Positions 11,531-25,900 of a stretch of DNA of 64,000 bases are shown one piece after another (the stretch's first letter is position 1; every line of letters begins with the position of its first letter). The notes beneath the pieces are model-generated. The model was not told the origin of the DNA and did not search any database. It worked only from the letters and a program-made list of their open reading frames with translations. The DNA is from Serinus canaria. Its lineage: Eukaryota > Chordata > Aves > Passeriformes > Fringillidae. The position numbers were made by a program, and so were the translations under genes. The stretch is from assembly GCF_022539315.1 (NCBI RefSeq), contig NC_066336.1, forward strand, positions 2,174,600 through 2,238,599, read 5' to 3'.

Positions 11531-14500
11531 ACGCCCATCCCATCCTCTGTGGGCTGGGTCCCCCCCGGGGTGCCCTTGGGCTGTTCCTCATTTACACATT
11601 CAGACGTTTGCAATTTTCCTCTGCAAATGGGGAAGTCAGCTGGAGCTGGAGCTTGCTCTCCCTTTTTCTGCAGAATTGCAACCCTCTGTGCTGCTCTCCA
11701 GCCCTTAGGAGAGGAAGGCAGCACTCATCCTCATCTTCCTGAGGGTGCTGTCCTTCCTCACCCCTCCCAGGTCCCCTAAAGACACAACAATTACAAGATT
11801 TTGGACCTTCCCAGGCAGCTGCATGCTGGGCACTGCTGAGTTCCAAGTGTCCTCAAGCTCAGTCTGCCAGGCAGGGTCTGAGCAGAATGGACACGCAGCC
11901 TGGCAGAGCTGGGAGCTGGCCCCAGGTGACACGTGTATTTCTCCTCATTCACCTTGATCTCTGCCACCCTTCTGAGAGCCCCCTGACCTCCAAAGAGCAG
12001 TAGATTATTAGGTGGGCTTTGTCACAGGGAGTGTAATGTTTGGTACACTAGTCTGACATTGGAATAAGGAATAAAACCCCAAGAAGTCCTAATTACCTAA
12101 GATCATTCGAGAACTCTTTTTTTTTTTTTTTTTTCAAATATGTGCCATAAATTCACCCTGCTGTGACTATCTGCAACACCAGCAAATAGTTCTGGTACTT
12201 AGGGCTGGGATATTTGCAATGAAAGGTGATCTATTCCTGTAGCACCAGACCTGAGTACACCAAGAGTTGGGGGGATAAAAAACAGGTAATGCATCTCTCT
12301 AGCAGGATTCATGAGGAGAAGTGCTTACATCCAATACATGGGCACAGCTCTTGTTCACAAAATCCCTTCAGACAGTTCCCCAGGGCACTGTCTACCCACA
12401 CCTCCATTTCTGGTTCTGCACAATGGCATGGTGGCCACCAAACCTTGCCCAGGAGCTCTGGTGAACTTTACTCTCTGCAGACTGCACAGCAGATTTAGCA
12501 GATGGGGTGGAAGGGAGAGTGACCATGCATGTCCCACAGAAGCTTGAGGCACAGGGCTGTGCTCTGAAATGGAGAGTGAGTGTGAGAACATGCTCTGTGA
12601 CTGCTCCCAGTCTGCTGAAATCTCTGGCAAAGGTGGTCTGTGGGTGATGGCAGTGCCTACTCCTGGCCCCAGCACCACCTGGTAGAGCTCAGCTATCTCT
12701 GCATTAGAGGCTGTGCTGTGCCAGTGCCAGGGTCCTGCAGGGAATCTCAGGAGAGGTGTCCTTTCCTTCTCATGAGCCAGGTGAGATGTTCTACAGAGCA
12801 CAGCTAAAGGGACCACAGCACCATTCCCCACAGAATTTACCCAAAGCCCAATTCCCTCCTCAGCCTGAGGAGCCCAGGCTGATGTCTCTGTACGTTTGTG
12901 ACTGCCCTGAGCTCTGGAGTGCTCTGTGGGGGCTCTCCTCAGCCTGTCCTGCTGAGGCAGTTCCCCTTTCTCTGAAGCCTGTTCGTGCTGCCTGTGCCAG
13001 CAGAGAGGTGAGCAGGGGTCTGGGGGCTGTGGGTGCTGTTCTCTGCTGCAGCAGCAGCCTGTGCTGCCTGGCCAAACTCCCTGAGACCCCAGCCCAAGGC
13101 AGTGCCTTGTCCACAGTCCCCCAGCCAGTAATTCCAGGTGGTTTGTGCCATCAGCTGCATTGGATGCAGGGCTGAAGGTGGAATTAAGCAGCAGGGTCAG
13201 GGCACCTGCCAGTCCTGCTCCTGATCTGTAGATCCTGCCATGGGCTGTGCCCTCCCAGTCAGGATTTGCTGGCCTACAGATGCAAGCAAGCTTTGCCATC
13301 AGCAATAAGAGATTCCAAGAGGAATAGTACTAAGAAAGTATATTTTCTGCTTACCAGAGTTGAAAAAAAATTCAGCACAATACGTCCATCTTCAGCCTTA
13401 GCAGCAGTGAGGGTTTCACTGAGGATGCTTGGTTGTCTCCCAGATGTTATTTTCCCTGCCCTGGGGCTGGACAGTCTCTGCACTGGCAGCTCTTTAGAAC
13501 AGGGCATCAGAATGGGAGAGACTGTAACATGACTGCAGAGTCACTAGAGGAGAGGAAATGTGTGACATCAGCCAAAGGAAATGAGAAATAAAATAAGCTG
13601 TAGAGGAAAGGCAATTAGCCACAGCAGAAGTCTGGAAAGTCCTTAAGGCTTTTTCTTAGAGTATCTCTGCTTCTGATGATCCTGAAAGTGGGCAAAATTG
13701 GGATTTTCTTCTAAAGGCAGAATAGGAATCCACTCTGTGCTCTCAGTTAGATTTGGATAGACAAGGTTTTGAGCATCTTTCTCCTAAACAGATGAACGGC
13801 AGAAGAGCTTCCACTTAATAATTTCCAAGAAAGGGACAGGAAACTCAAATATGGACAGGTTCATTTCCAACTCTCTCCTTCACACTTGTGTTGGAACTAA
13901 TTCAGGAATTCCACCATCCCAAGCCTCCCTTTATCTCAGGGATATTCACCAGAGACACCACAGCAGGGCAGATTGTTACCTGCCCCATACACCATCACAT
14001 GGTGGCCACTGTTACCTGTGGCAGCCTGAAGCTCTCTCAGCATGGTGATGGTGATGGTGGGGTGCTCAGAGACACCAGTGATGGGCAAAGCTGCCCACAG
14101 GTCCCAGCCAAGCTGTAAATCCCAGGCTGTAGCTCCCATGGTGGTGATTAACCTGCCCTCCATGCCTGCCTCTGCTCTTACACCTGCATGCAGCACAGAT
14201 GTGAGCTTGGAGGAAAAACCTCTCACCTGACACCTACAGGAACCAGAGCCCTGAGTCTGGTGCTTGGGATCACTGTGAAAAACACTGGAACAGAGCCACA
14301 GAGTCCCTCACCAGGACAAAGGGGTGTCTGAGCCTGCCACAAGGCTGCTGAGCAGTGGCAGGGCCCAGGCAGCAGCAGAAGAGGTCAGTCTGCACTGGAG
14401 ATCCTCTGGGAAAAGCTCTCCTGGCTCTTCTGAGGAAATGCCCCCCTGTGGCAAACATTCCACAGAAGGTCCTGGCTGTGTCCATGCTGTGGGGGCACCT

Positions 14501-17500
14501 CAGACCCCCGTGGTGTGGCTTCATGTCCTGGGAGCCACAGGGACAGGCTGAGGGCTGTGTGCCCTGGGCCTCACCACTGAGGACTGCCAAAGCCCCACCA
14601 GCCAAACTTCTGGCACAGACACTGGGACACTTTCAAGTCACACTTTTGTTGTTGGGCTGGTGAGCCCTGGCTCTGAGCTGGGATATGGCCATCTCCCCAT
14701 CAGTGAGGGGGATTGGGGACTGACAGAGGGGCCAAGGGGGACAGCAGCACTGCTGCTCTGTGCTGGCTTTTGGCTCACCTGGCCTCAGGAGTCACAAGGT
14801 TTTGGGCAGCCATCACCATTGCAGAACCCACTCATTGTGCCAGTGCCTGGATGGCTCCAGCCAGGAGCAGGCAAAGCCTGGACTGCCAGGCTCTTCTACA
14901 GAGGGTGCAGGTGGCCTTTGCCAGGGCCACTACAGAGGGAAACACCTGGCATGCACTTCAGCACAGCTCTGAAGGTGTGCACCCAGGTGCCAGGCAGGGC
15001 CCAGGATCCCCAGGGGAGCTCCAGCCAGGCTGGAGATGTGCAAGGGCTCTGCAAACTGCAGGACAATCCATGTCCTGCTGTCTGAACCCCTCTCAGGGGG
15101 GGATCCAAGACAACCAGAAGTCCATGGACACCACAGCTCAGGGTGGCCAAGGTGTTTGGAAGCTCCCTGGGCAGAATGGAACCCCTGCAATGTGAGAGAG
15201 CCCTGGAGCACCTGCAGCACATGGGATGGGAGCCTTGGCAGGGTGGGCTGCACAGGGGGCTGGCATGTGGAGCAAGGGACAGCCAAGCTCTGTCTGTCAG
15301 GACACATGAGGGCGAGCTGAGGCTCCTGCAGTGATGCCTCAGGGCTGTGCTGGGATGGAAGCTGCAGCCATCTCCTTCCCTCTGCCACCAGACATCCTCC
15401 CTCCTTTCCCCTTCCCATCAGGTGTTGTAAGGATGAAGGAACCTGACCCTCCATGGATGAGACAGAGCCCCAGCTCTGCCCTTTAGGCTGCTCCTGGGGG
15501 TTTAAACTTAAAACCAAACAAGATCCTGCCACAGAGGTTGGCTGACAGCCAGTCCAAGTCTCTGGGAAGAGCAGCCAGCAATGTCAGGGGCAAGGGTAGT
15601 GCTCCCAGGGGATGTAGCAACACTTGACAAATCTTGGTTCACTGTCCTGCCACAACCCAGCTCTTAGAGGAAATGAAAGCCTTGGGGGTTTTGGGCTGGG
15701 GAGGAACCTTCAAAAGTCTCCATCCTTCCTCTGCTCAGCCCTGCAGCATGGCCATTCTGCATCAGCAGGTCCCTTTGCCCCCACACAGTGCCCACAGCCA
15801 GCTCCTCCCTTTTACTCCCTTCCCACCTGGGGACCCTCTTTCCCTGCTCTCCTGGCCCTGCTGCCCATTGCTGAGCACTCCAGTATTAAGATGCATTTTG
15901 CCAGTGGAGGCTGGGCTTGTTCAGCACTCCTGGCAGTCTGGCTGCCCTGTGCTTGACAATATTACCTGTTCTTCCTGCCCAGGGAATGCACACACCAGCT
16001 GACAGCTCTGACAGCTATGCAAGGCTGAGTTGAGAAAAAAACAGTCTTGAAAATGCCTTTACTTTCATCAAGCCAACTTGCAACCTAATAAAAAATAAAT
16101 AAACTTCTCTTACTCTGATTCCCAGAGATGCTGCTAAGGAGCACTGGTAGTCCTTCAGATTGTTGTATGTGCTGGATCCCAGAGCAACTGTTCCAAATTC
16201 CACTCTCTGGGGAAAACCCCACACAGGCTGACTGGTGAGCAGTGGCTGTTCCCCAGGGGTCTGGCACCCAGCAGCATTCGTGCTGCCATGGCAGATGCCC
16301 AGTGCCTCCTGTAATCCCCACCTGCCTCTGGCACATGCCCTTGAGGACATTTCCTTCTTAGATGTAGCCTGGTAGCAACATACTCCCTTTGGATAACCAC
16401 ATGTAAATTTCAGAGGGATCAGAAACTCTTGGTTTTATAAGCAAATATCCAGAGATTTCTTCCCAAGAGCAAGCTACACTGCGTAGGCAGAGAAGAGCTC
16501 TCCAAGGAGTGCAAATGGAGGAGCAGCATTTCAGCTGATGGGTCTGTGACTGCCTGTCAGTAACAAAAGCAGCAAACAAGGACAAGATGAAACTTCAACA
16601 TGCAGCTTGTGACAGCACCAGCCACTGGCACAGAGGTGAGCTTGATCCCTGCTGGTTCCAGTCCCCAGGACACATTCTTGAGTACCAGGATGGGTCTTTG
16701 AAAAAGCAAGAAATTCTTTTGGAGCTGCAGCACATGCTCAGCTGGTGCTGAGTGTTACTTTCTGCAAGTTCCCACTACTCACTGGACACTGCAGAATTCT
16801 CTTTTGCTTGTTGCAGGCTGAGCACAGCCTGTCCCAACCTCCTTACCAACCCTGCAGGAATGTGCCCTGGAGCGGGGCTTGCTCAGCAGGAAAACACACC
16901 AACCCATGGGCCAAAGACACTCCTGGGGCAGTGGCCAGGGCAATCCCTGGGTCCCCTCTGACAGCTAAGGCAGGGCATGGTTTCTGCAGCTGGCTGTGCC
17001 ACAGGGATTGCCCAGACTGGCAGAGAAATGTCCCTGCTGGTAGCTGGGCAGGCTCCCCAGCAGTGGGTGAGGCAGGGAGCAGGGCAGCCTCCAGCTGTTT
17101 GTGGTTCCCAAGCCCAGCCCTGCTGCACAGGGCAGAGGGGTGAGCTCATGGGCCACCGTGTCAGGATCTGTGTGCTACAGCCCCCGGCTGGCACAGCTCT
17201 GCTCAAGGCAAAAGCCACGTCCTGCCACAGCTGGGGACAGTGATCAAGCTGCTCCCAACTGCAGTGAGGCACCTCCTGCCACTGTTGCTGCCCTCTGCCC
17301 CATCTGCCTGCCCAGCCTTGGCAGGGGCTGTGCACACGAGAGATGAGGGGCCTGCCCTCTTTGAGAGGCTCCAAGCACTGCCTCCTCTTCCTCACAGGAG
17401 TAAGGTCCAGGCAGGGCTCCTCACCTTGCTCCACAGCATCCAAGCAAAGCCAGGGTCGTTGTCACTCAGGGGTGGAATGGGACCTGGGTGAGAGCAGTCC

Positions 17501-19170
17501 CCTCCCACAGCCCCAAGGCAGCAGCAGCAGTTCCCTGACTCACGCTGTCACAGTGCACCTCATCACCCCAGCCCTGCGTGCTGGGCACACAGAACAAGGA
17601 GTGTCTCTGTCTCCCCACACCCTGCCAGGAGGATGAAGATGTCTCAAGGATGGAAGCCCTTGGCACTGTCTGAGGTGCCATGGCTCAGAGATCCACAGGG
17701 GATGCTGAGCCAGTCCATGTCCTACCCAGACACAGAAGGAGCTTGTGGAGCTTGGGGAGGGAGGCCTGGAAGAGCAAGCAGAAGGGAAAGGAGCATCTTA
17801 CCTTGGGGTCACAGAGCACCTGCTCCAGCTCAGTCCCAGACCCCAGCCCACCAGGTCTGTGCTGCAAGGGGAGAGACCAGCAGGGCTGAGCCGTGTGTGT
17901 GCTCCTGCCTGGGAAGAGGCTCTGACAGGAAAGAGGGCGTGGTGCTGGCTCCCAGGTGAGTGACTCACTTCCCTCTTGGCACTTGTGACCTGCTTAGCTG
18001 TGCCCTGGCTGCACCCTGGAGCTTGACACCAGTTCCTGTGATCCTTCCTTGGGCAGGCAGCAGACGTGACACAGCTGAGCTCCACTGATGGTGAGGGGCT
18101 TGTGACACTGCTGTGGCACCTGGTGCCTCACAGGCCAGAGATGGGGTAGCCCAGCCCTGAGCAGCTCCAGGTCAGGGGCACTCCCTGCTTGGGCCAGGGG
18201 GGCAGAGGTGGTCCCAGTACCCTCAGCAGATCCGTCCTCTGGGCTCCTCATTTCCTTCCAGGTCCTGGGGTCAGGAGGCAGCACAGGGAGTACTTGTTCC
18301 AGGGCTTCCATGGTGGGTGGAGATTCATCAGGCAAAGTACCAGGAAGGGCACTGCTCTGCTCTGGGAATCCCCAAATCAGAAAACATCAGCCAGAAAACA
18401 CTTCAGGCAGGGGCAGCTCATTCCTGTACCCCTTCTGCAGTACTATAAGCCCCCCTTGGTCCTTGTGCTCCTTCAGCCTGGGAAGAAAGGGGGGACCCAC
18501 CCTGCTGCCACTGGCACTGCTGTGCCCAGATTCCACAAGGGGGTTCCCCCAACACGTTCTGTGGCACTGCCATTGCTCAGGTCATGGGCACAACATCCAC
18601 CTGAGTCACTTACAACAAGAAATCACATGTTTTTCTGTCTGCTCCCTTTACACCCCATGGGTTGTTTAACAAAGAAATGCTGTTGGGGTTTCCTTGCTGG
18701 TAAGAATTGGCTCTTATTTTGGCAGGAAAGGAACCGTGAGGCTTTTAAGACAGTCACAACCCATTAGTGCTCAAAGCACTGCTGCCAGAAGGAACTGGCT
18801 GGCTGCATGCCCTGGAGCTCCCCAGGCACCCAACTGCAGAGCTGCAGCAAACATCCCAACTTCCCAGCCCAGCAGCCAAGCTGAACTACAGCCTTTCCCA
18901 GCCAGGTTGGGGATTAAGGGAGTCAGGCTCTGGAAGGAGCACAGCCAGAGAATGAGGACAGTTAATGTCCCCTCTGCCTCCAGGCTGGTGACACTGCACA
19001 TGGAACAGCTTGGGCAGCTTGAAAGGGATGTGGAGAACTGGAAAGGCAGAGAGCTGGCACCACAGTCTGAGCCTGGAGAACAGGTTCATGCTGAAGAGCA
19101 GCAGCATCTCAGCACTGACAGCACTCCACTCATACTCTCGCTATTGCATTTTTTAATAACTCCAAGGAAA
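11531..19170. other. PTAFR upstream / intergenic region, no recognised gene
   Basis: This is moderately GC-rich DNA dominated by ctg, cag, tgg and cca words, so it has few stop codons and many overlapping ORFs on both strands. The longest is 12355-13305 on the minus strand, 316 codons. None shows a domain, signal peptide or family motif I recognise, and composition is similar in all frames. Part of it is probably the 5' intron(s) and noncoding exons of PTAFR, whose mammalian counterpart extends tens of kilobases upstream. An 18-base T run lies at 12117-12134. Confidence 0.4.
12117..12134. repeat. Poly(T) run, 18 bases
   Basis: An uninterrupted T tract in otherwise mixed sequence. It could be the A-tail of a retroposed sequence read in antisense, but I recognise no retroposed body beside it. 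Confidence 0.9.
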
Positions 19171-19174
19171 AAAC

Positions 19175-19826
19175 GGTAATTTGGGTAAAAATTTATTTTA
19201 CATACAGACCATTGCAGCTTAACTATTAATCAAGAGAAGTTATTTTCCTTTATAGGAAGTGACCAGCTGGTCTGAGATTAACAGAAGTCTAAGCCTGAGA
19301 GCTGGGATTTTAGTCTGGAAATCAGATTTTGTGAGCAGGTTCCTTCCAATGCAGTGAGGAGCTGCAGGACTTAACTGCAGGCCAGCTGCACTGCACAGTG
19401 CTGGAAGCATATTCCCAGAGTCAGTCCAGATCTTTCCCAAGCTGAACTTGCTGAGAAAGATGGTGCCTGGAAAGGGTTTGGATGCATCTCCAATATTTTG
19501 TTCAGCTCTCAAACTAGAAACAGAAGTGGTGAAACAGCACAGTCTGTGTGAAGTACAAAACACTGAGTTACAGGGCAGCAGACACACAGGACAGCAGGAA
19601 TGGCAGGGACTCTCCTAAGCCAAGAGTTCTACGTGGAGCGGGGCCCTGGCCAGGGTCATTCTCTGGCCCTATTTCAAACAGACAGAGTACAAAAAATACT
19701 TCGACTGATAATTAATTGTACTGGAAACAAACAGTCTACTAAAAAGCAAATCTTACTCTAGGTGCCAATGAGTCCTTAAAAGCAGAGAAGGGACTGAGGA
19801 GCTGCACTTGGGCAGTGCTTCCAGGA
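19175..19826 (-). other. DNAJC8: DNAJC8 3' UTR
   Basis: It runs from the TGA stop (19829-19827) to about 20 bases beyond an AATAAA signal on the minus strand at 19197-19192. The length of about 650 bases is reasonable for this gene. The cleavage point is estimated. Confidence 0.65.
19192..19197 (-). other. DNAJC8: DNAJC8 poly(A) signal AATAAA
   Basis: Plus-strand tttatt reads AATAAA on the minus strand, about 630 bases beyond the DNAJC8 stop codon. It is the first canonical signal I find downstream. Confidence 0.6.
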
Positions 19827-19949
19827 TCATTCACGCTGCTCCATTTTTACTTTGGGAGGTCTCAGGAAGGTCCTGTTTTTCTTTTCTTTCTTCCCCTTTG
19901 TATTTGCCTGGAAATTTCTCCAGCTGTCCACACGGCCATCCCGACTTTC
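19827..19949 (-). CDS. DNAJC8: DNAJC8 coding exon 9 (last)
   Basis: Residues 209-248 plus stop. The acceptor is ATTCCCAG before GAAAGTCGG. It encodes the basic C-terminus ending KMEQRE. Confidence 0.95.
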   Translation of the reverse strand, partial: ESRDGRVDSWRNFQANTKGKKEKKNRTFLRPPKVKMEQRE

Positions 19950-22900
19950 CTGGGAATAACAGGAAGGAAGTGGTGAGTTAACAAGGGCAATAGCCAAAGC
20001 ACAGGTAGTACACAGCAGTTTCAGATCAGTGGCACTTCCCCCTTACCCAGCATGCAGCCCCTGGCAGCCAGGACACAAAGACACTGAAGAGCCAGAGCAG
20101 CACAGTGCACTGGAACTACAAGTGAGCTTACACACACCAGTATAAGCACTGTGCTGGACTCTGGTTTCAGCACCACCAGACTGGGCTGGGCAGTCCTTAC
20201 TCTCTAGGGAATCCTCAAAGGAAACAAGAAACCTCTCAAGTGGATGTTCCTAATCTGTCAGCCCAGAACGTGGCATGTCCTTTCTGTGCCTCAACTCCTC
20301 CCTCTCCTGGTGCTACAGAAAGAACAGAGGAAGGAAGTGCACTGCTGCCTTCTCTCATGCTTCTTGCTCAAAGTCTCATCACATTGACACAATGAGAAAA
20401 AAAGGCCTCTGGTGCACTTCTCTCCTCTTCCTGCCCTACCTGCTGAGCAGCAGAAACCTCTCCTGAGGAGAAAAAAGCCCAAAACAGAAACCAAATCAAA
20501 AAAACAAAACCCACAAAAAAGTACCCTAAACCCCCAAATCTCCCCACAAAGCCAACCTATGATCTCTACAGGCTGAAGGTATCACAGCAGGACAGAACAG
20601 TCCAGGAATGATCCACTTCACAGCATGTGATCCATCCACCCCAGGCCCATCTCTGCAATACCAGGGCTGCAGATGAGCAGCTGTCTGCTTCCCTGCCTCC
20701 CTTCCCCTGGCAGGATGGGAGAGAGCCCAGCACTAGCAGGGATCTGGATGCTGGGTTAACCAGACTGGAAAGTAACACAACAGTCCACACAAACACTTTC
20801 CAGATTAGGGTTTCATGGTCACCAGTGACCTGTGCAAAGCAGCAATTCTATTTTACAACTAAAGCTAAGAATGAACTGCTGACAGAGATGCAAAAATAGT
20901 ATGCCTCAATTTACCAGACCTGTTTCTGCATAGGTGATACCAAAGCCCTGCTGATGGGCTCTTCTCCACACCATGAACAAACCCCAGGCTGGTGCAGATC
21001 TCTTAAATGATCTTACAGACTTGCATACAAAAGGTCTCTCATTTCTCTAGAGGCATTCCCTGCAATATGGACAAGAATTGCTGAGGCCTATTCTGTAAAT
21101 TCAAGTGCTGAATACCTCAAAGTTCTTCTGCCATTCTCGTTCTCGTTTGGCTTTCTCTTGTGCTTCAATTTCCTCTTCCCTCTGCCGCTTCCTTGAAGGG
21201 AAGCCACAAAAGTTATGAACCCACAACCCACAAACATCCACTTTAGAAATCAAGGTAATACTTTCAAATCATCTTGGAAAGCTCTTCTAATTTTCTGGCA
21301 GATTACAGTAGAGATAAATATGCACACCTAAGATAGCACAGCAAATACAGTTTGGTTTCAAATTTGGAAGAGCAGTGAGCAGAGAAGATGGTTTGGTCCC
21401 ACTGATAGCAAGCTGACAATTAAGGGGTTGGCTTCTCTTGTTCAGCAAAACAAGCTGGACTTCTTCATCCAAGAAGCTGGACACCACTCTAGTGCTAAGT
21501 CTCTAAAACTGTTGAGGGTACACGTTCTGAGAAGCTAATAAGCACTTCAGCATGCAAAATACAAATTAAATTTTTAACCCCCTACTTTCCACCTATCATC
21601 AAAGGCAATGTCCTGCAGCCATCTCCCACCTCACTGACCAGCACAGAACCCTGCTGCAGGAAGTGTACTCCCAGTGAGCACGTGATCAAATCACCTAAAA
21701 TAGTTCAGGATCACACATGCCACAGGGTATTTCTGGCATTTAAATAAAATTAAAAATCAATCCTCTGCAAGCTAATAGCATGCAGAATTGTGTCACCATT
21801 TCACTGTTGTGGCTGACCTCCATGTGTACACATAAGGTAATACAATCATATAAAATATATTGACATCTTCAGCACAGGAGGGCAAATTTCCTGTGTGCTT
21901 TTCTCAAGCATAGGGCTCTACAAACCCACAGGCTACCAGAGATGTGGCAGAATCCACATTATTGTCAATCAGCATGACAGGACCCTTGTTAATCTAATCC
22001 CAGACCCTGCTTTTAGCAGGAGGTCAGACCAGCTGATCTCCAGAGGTTCATTCCAATTCAGACTATTCTAAGACTCTCTGATGCCGTATCTTCTCTGAGG
22101 AAGCATGAGGTGGAAGAAGAGCCTGAACTGCACAAATGGAATGTCATTTATACCTTTCATGCATTTCTTTTGCTTCTCTTTCTTTCCTTTTAATTTCCAG
22201 TTCAGCAAAGAGCTTCATTGTCTGTTTGTATACAGCTTGTTTGAACTGTAAAACACAAATCCAGTCTTAAAATAATGCCTGTGAACACAGTTAAAGTCTG
22301 TTTTACATACAAATGTATGAAGATAAAAAGCAAGCAAACCACAGGTGTGCCCACATAACCCCTATCCTGCCCTGACAAGAGCAGCAGCACACAGAAAAGT
22401 ATAAACCACTGCTGATTAAATTCTGGCCCTGCCACCAGGAAACAGCTGCATATTAACCTCATATTAGTCTCATTTTAATTTGTATTCATGAAGCTGTGCC
22501 TAAACAGAACTGTTCACTTCAAACTCTCTTATTCTTGGGTTAAGTCTTGCATTGTTACATTTGACAAAAAAAGGCAAAATGGTCACTGTTTTAGAGAGTA
22601 ATTTTCCAGCAGATCTTCTTGATGGGTTGTAAAAATCTAGCACTGGCTTCCCAATAGGAAATCAGTATGCTTAAACCAATCTTCATTACTAAAGAAGAGC
22701 AACAGACTTCTGAAAAATGAAAAATAAGATGGTTATGGGGTTACTGTGGTGATATCAACAGGAAAAAATCCCTTTATAGGAAAAAAAAAAGGGTGATGAG
22801 ACCAATGAAGTCAATGTTTGGTGATCACCTGTCCTTGTTACAGCCTCTCATGGCTGGACTTGTCCAGACTAGAACCCAGGTAAGAAGAACTAAGTTATGC

Positions 22901-25900
22901 CATGCCCTTTTTAATCCAGTGGTTTGCTGCAGAACAGCACATCTGTCCCTCAGTACTACATGAATGAAAGAAACAAAACTGCTCTCATTAAAAGGTCACA
23001 AGCTCATTTTAGTCACTCTGCAGTGAGTGCTACACGTGCCTCTGCCAGCAGCAGGAATGCCATGGTTCCAGCAGTCAGAAGACAACAAGAAATTCAAAAA
23101 AAACTACATGATGCACAAGCAATGAAATCTTGTTTTGAGAAAAGAACAGGCTGTTTTGATCTATATAATCTCACAATATATTTACTCTTTACACTACAGT
23201 GAAGCTATTTTCCACTATACACAGGTATCACCTGACACATGATCTCTACAGTGCCTAAGCAGAATTTGTTTTTTTCTGTAAATGTGAGGGTTTACAGCAT
23301 TAGCAAGTCTAATAAACACTTCTGTACTGGCTTTCATTCTTAATTCCTCAAAACACATTTTATACTCTCCAGTTTCTCTGAACACAGTATGACTTACAAC
23401 TTCAGGATCATCCTCCTCTACAGTGGGAGGTTTTCCATCCTTCTTCAGCTGCTTCTTTTTTTCTTTCACCTAATGATTAAGAACAAAAATAAGAGCCTTA
23501 AAGATTTTATAGGGCTTACATATTTTATCCAAGTGGTTCTGCATTTCTATTCCAATGTACAGATAGTACTGTTCTTGACTGATGTTTTGTTTTACCAAAC
23601 CCTGCTAGGCCCAAACACAGACAAGATTACTATCACATGAACTGCAGTAATTAAAAATACTGTGTTGGATACTATTCCTCCAACACAATCCCTTTTAGTT
23701 TCTTGATATATATATATTGGATATATTCTTATTCAATATATACCATCCAAACCAGCAGGAAGTTTATTTTGCTTCATGATATTCAAGTGACTAACAACAA
23801 ACTGAACATCAAGTGTTCCTTGTGTTAAGAGTATTGAGCTCTCCCATATCATCTGCTTCCTCAAGCTTTCTGTGTTTCAATCCACCCACATCAGTCTAAC
23901 TTCTTGGCCAATGCAATCCAAGCTCCTGTTCTTATCTTATAGGTCAATATCCCCCAAACTTCCCAGTCTCCTGCTGTCACCACCTATTCTCTTCCACCTA
24001 CACATATCTGAACTGCATCATTCATTCAAAGACTTGGAAAAAAATATTTAGGTCAGATCACGTGGTCTGACCTGATTATTTCAAGTACTGAATTTCACTG
24101 AATTATCTTGCACTGAGCTCAAGAGCAGTCCTGGACACAGCAGGTTTGTTCTGCAGTGAAGAGCCTGGAGCCCACCTGCACAGTGCCATTACAAGGTTTG
24201 CACAGTTTAGTGACCTAAACATGAAACAGGTGTAGCAAAAAGCAAAAGATGAATGATTGATTACCACTCACCCCCAACTCCGGATGTTCCCATAGAATAC
24301 TCACAGTGTGTTCCACATATTCTTTTCCTGCCTGTATCACATCCAAGGCTCTCTTCTTTTGCTCCTGATCTAGCAGCAGCTTGTAAGCTTTATCTACAGC
24401 TAAACAAAAAGCATCAATATTAATAGCACCAGTAGTCATGTTCACAAGGCATCACAAGACTGCTACTTGTTGGCATTACTAATTTGCTTCTAGAATTTCT
24501 GGAGGTCATTTGTTTGGCAGTCTGTTTTGGGATTTTTAATTTTTTTAAAATTAAATACATCTGGGAAAGTGATAACATGATTAGTTGAATGAGTTTTGGG
24601 GTACAGTAATGGCAGGAACTGTCTGATACCTTCTAGAGGGAGCAGGTGAAAGCATCATTGCTCCCAGCTGTAGTTATGGGCATGAACACCTTACTGTGAT
24701 TCCCTGCCTGCACCAGCACATACCTAAAACCATCACTCTACTTCTGTCCTATGGTCTTTGAATAAAATCTAATGCACAGATTAAACAGTTTTTCTTGAAC
24801 AATCCCACACCCACATGCAGATGTCTGTCCCTGTGGTGACATGACAATGGCATTGTTGCCACCTAGTGCCACCTGCTGAAATGCCACCACCTCACACAGC
24901 TGCTGCTGCCACAGCTGCTGCTGCTGCCACAGCTGCTGCTGCCACAGCTAAAGCACCTCTGCAGCAACCCTTCTGTCCCCTCCACCCTAATGAATTTTCA
25001 GCACCAGAAAAGCTGACACTACTAACCCAGAGCAGGCAGAGAAACAGTGTTACCTTCAAATGCCTTCTGGGCTCTATCTGCATCATCCTGGTTTTTGTCT
25101 GGGTGCACCAATATTGAGAGCTGCAAGAAAAAGGATATTGCTATCAAGAGCATGGTAAAAGATGAAGAGCATTTCAGAGATTTTTGAGAGAAGGGAAACA
25201 GGAAGAACCCAAAGAGATCACATTCATTTGTACATGGATAAACCAGCTGACACCATGCAGAAGTGTGTGCCAGTACAAGCTGATAGAACAAACAATCCTT
25301 GTAACAAACAGGCTGTCCAAGAAAAGCTGCAGCTCATGATGAGAGGAACAGTTTAACACCCCTCAGCTGATATGAACCCCTTGATCATCAAAGATTTGTA
25401 TCCTTGGTCTTGACAAGAAACAAACATAAAAAGATCATCCTCAACCAAAGTCTCTCAAGAAGTTCTCTAGCATGCCCAAGGCTGTCCAAATACCAAACTG
25501 TTTAAGAGTGGTCATTTTTCCTTAGGCTGCTTTACTGAAAGTTAAGGAAACTCCTGCCTGTGCTCTACCTGGCAGACAGGAGATGGATCACTACCATCCT
25601 GAGGGGAACTTTAACTGGGCTGGAAACCACATCCTCCACATTCCTCTTTCAGAAAGCTATTTAAAACTTTCCATATGGCCTCTTTTAATTTCTTTTTTAT
25701 ATAGACCTTTTATTTTTGCCATTGCTGTACAGAGCAGCAACTGAAACTGCTTTAGTGTTGAAGAATACAAAATAACTACTTTTGGAACTGTGCAACTGCC
25801 AGTTTGTAGCTCCCAGGAAAAGGTTTGCCTTCAGATCTGAACAGATTTACTTCAGCCAGTGCCTTTTTCCCCCTTTGTTGACTGTTCCACATTCTGCACT

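Noticed and set aside
23707..23745. AT-rich inverted repeat as a structured RNA or origin
   Set aside because: It is simple TA-rich low complexity within a DNAJC8 intron, with no further support.
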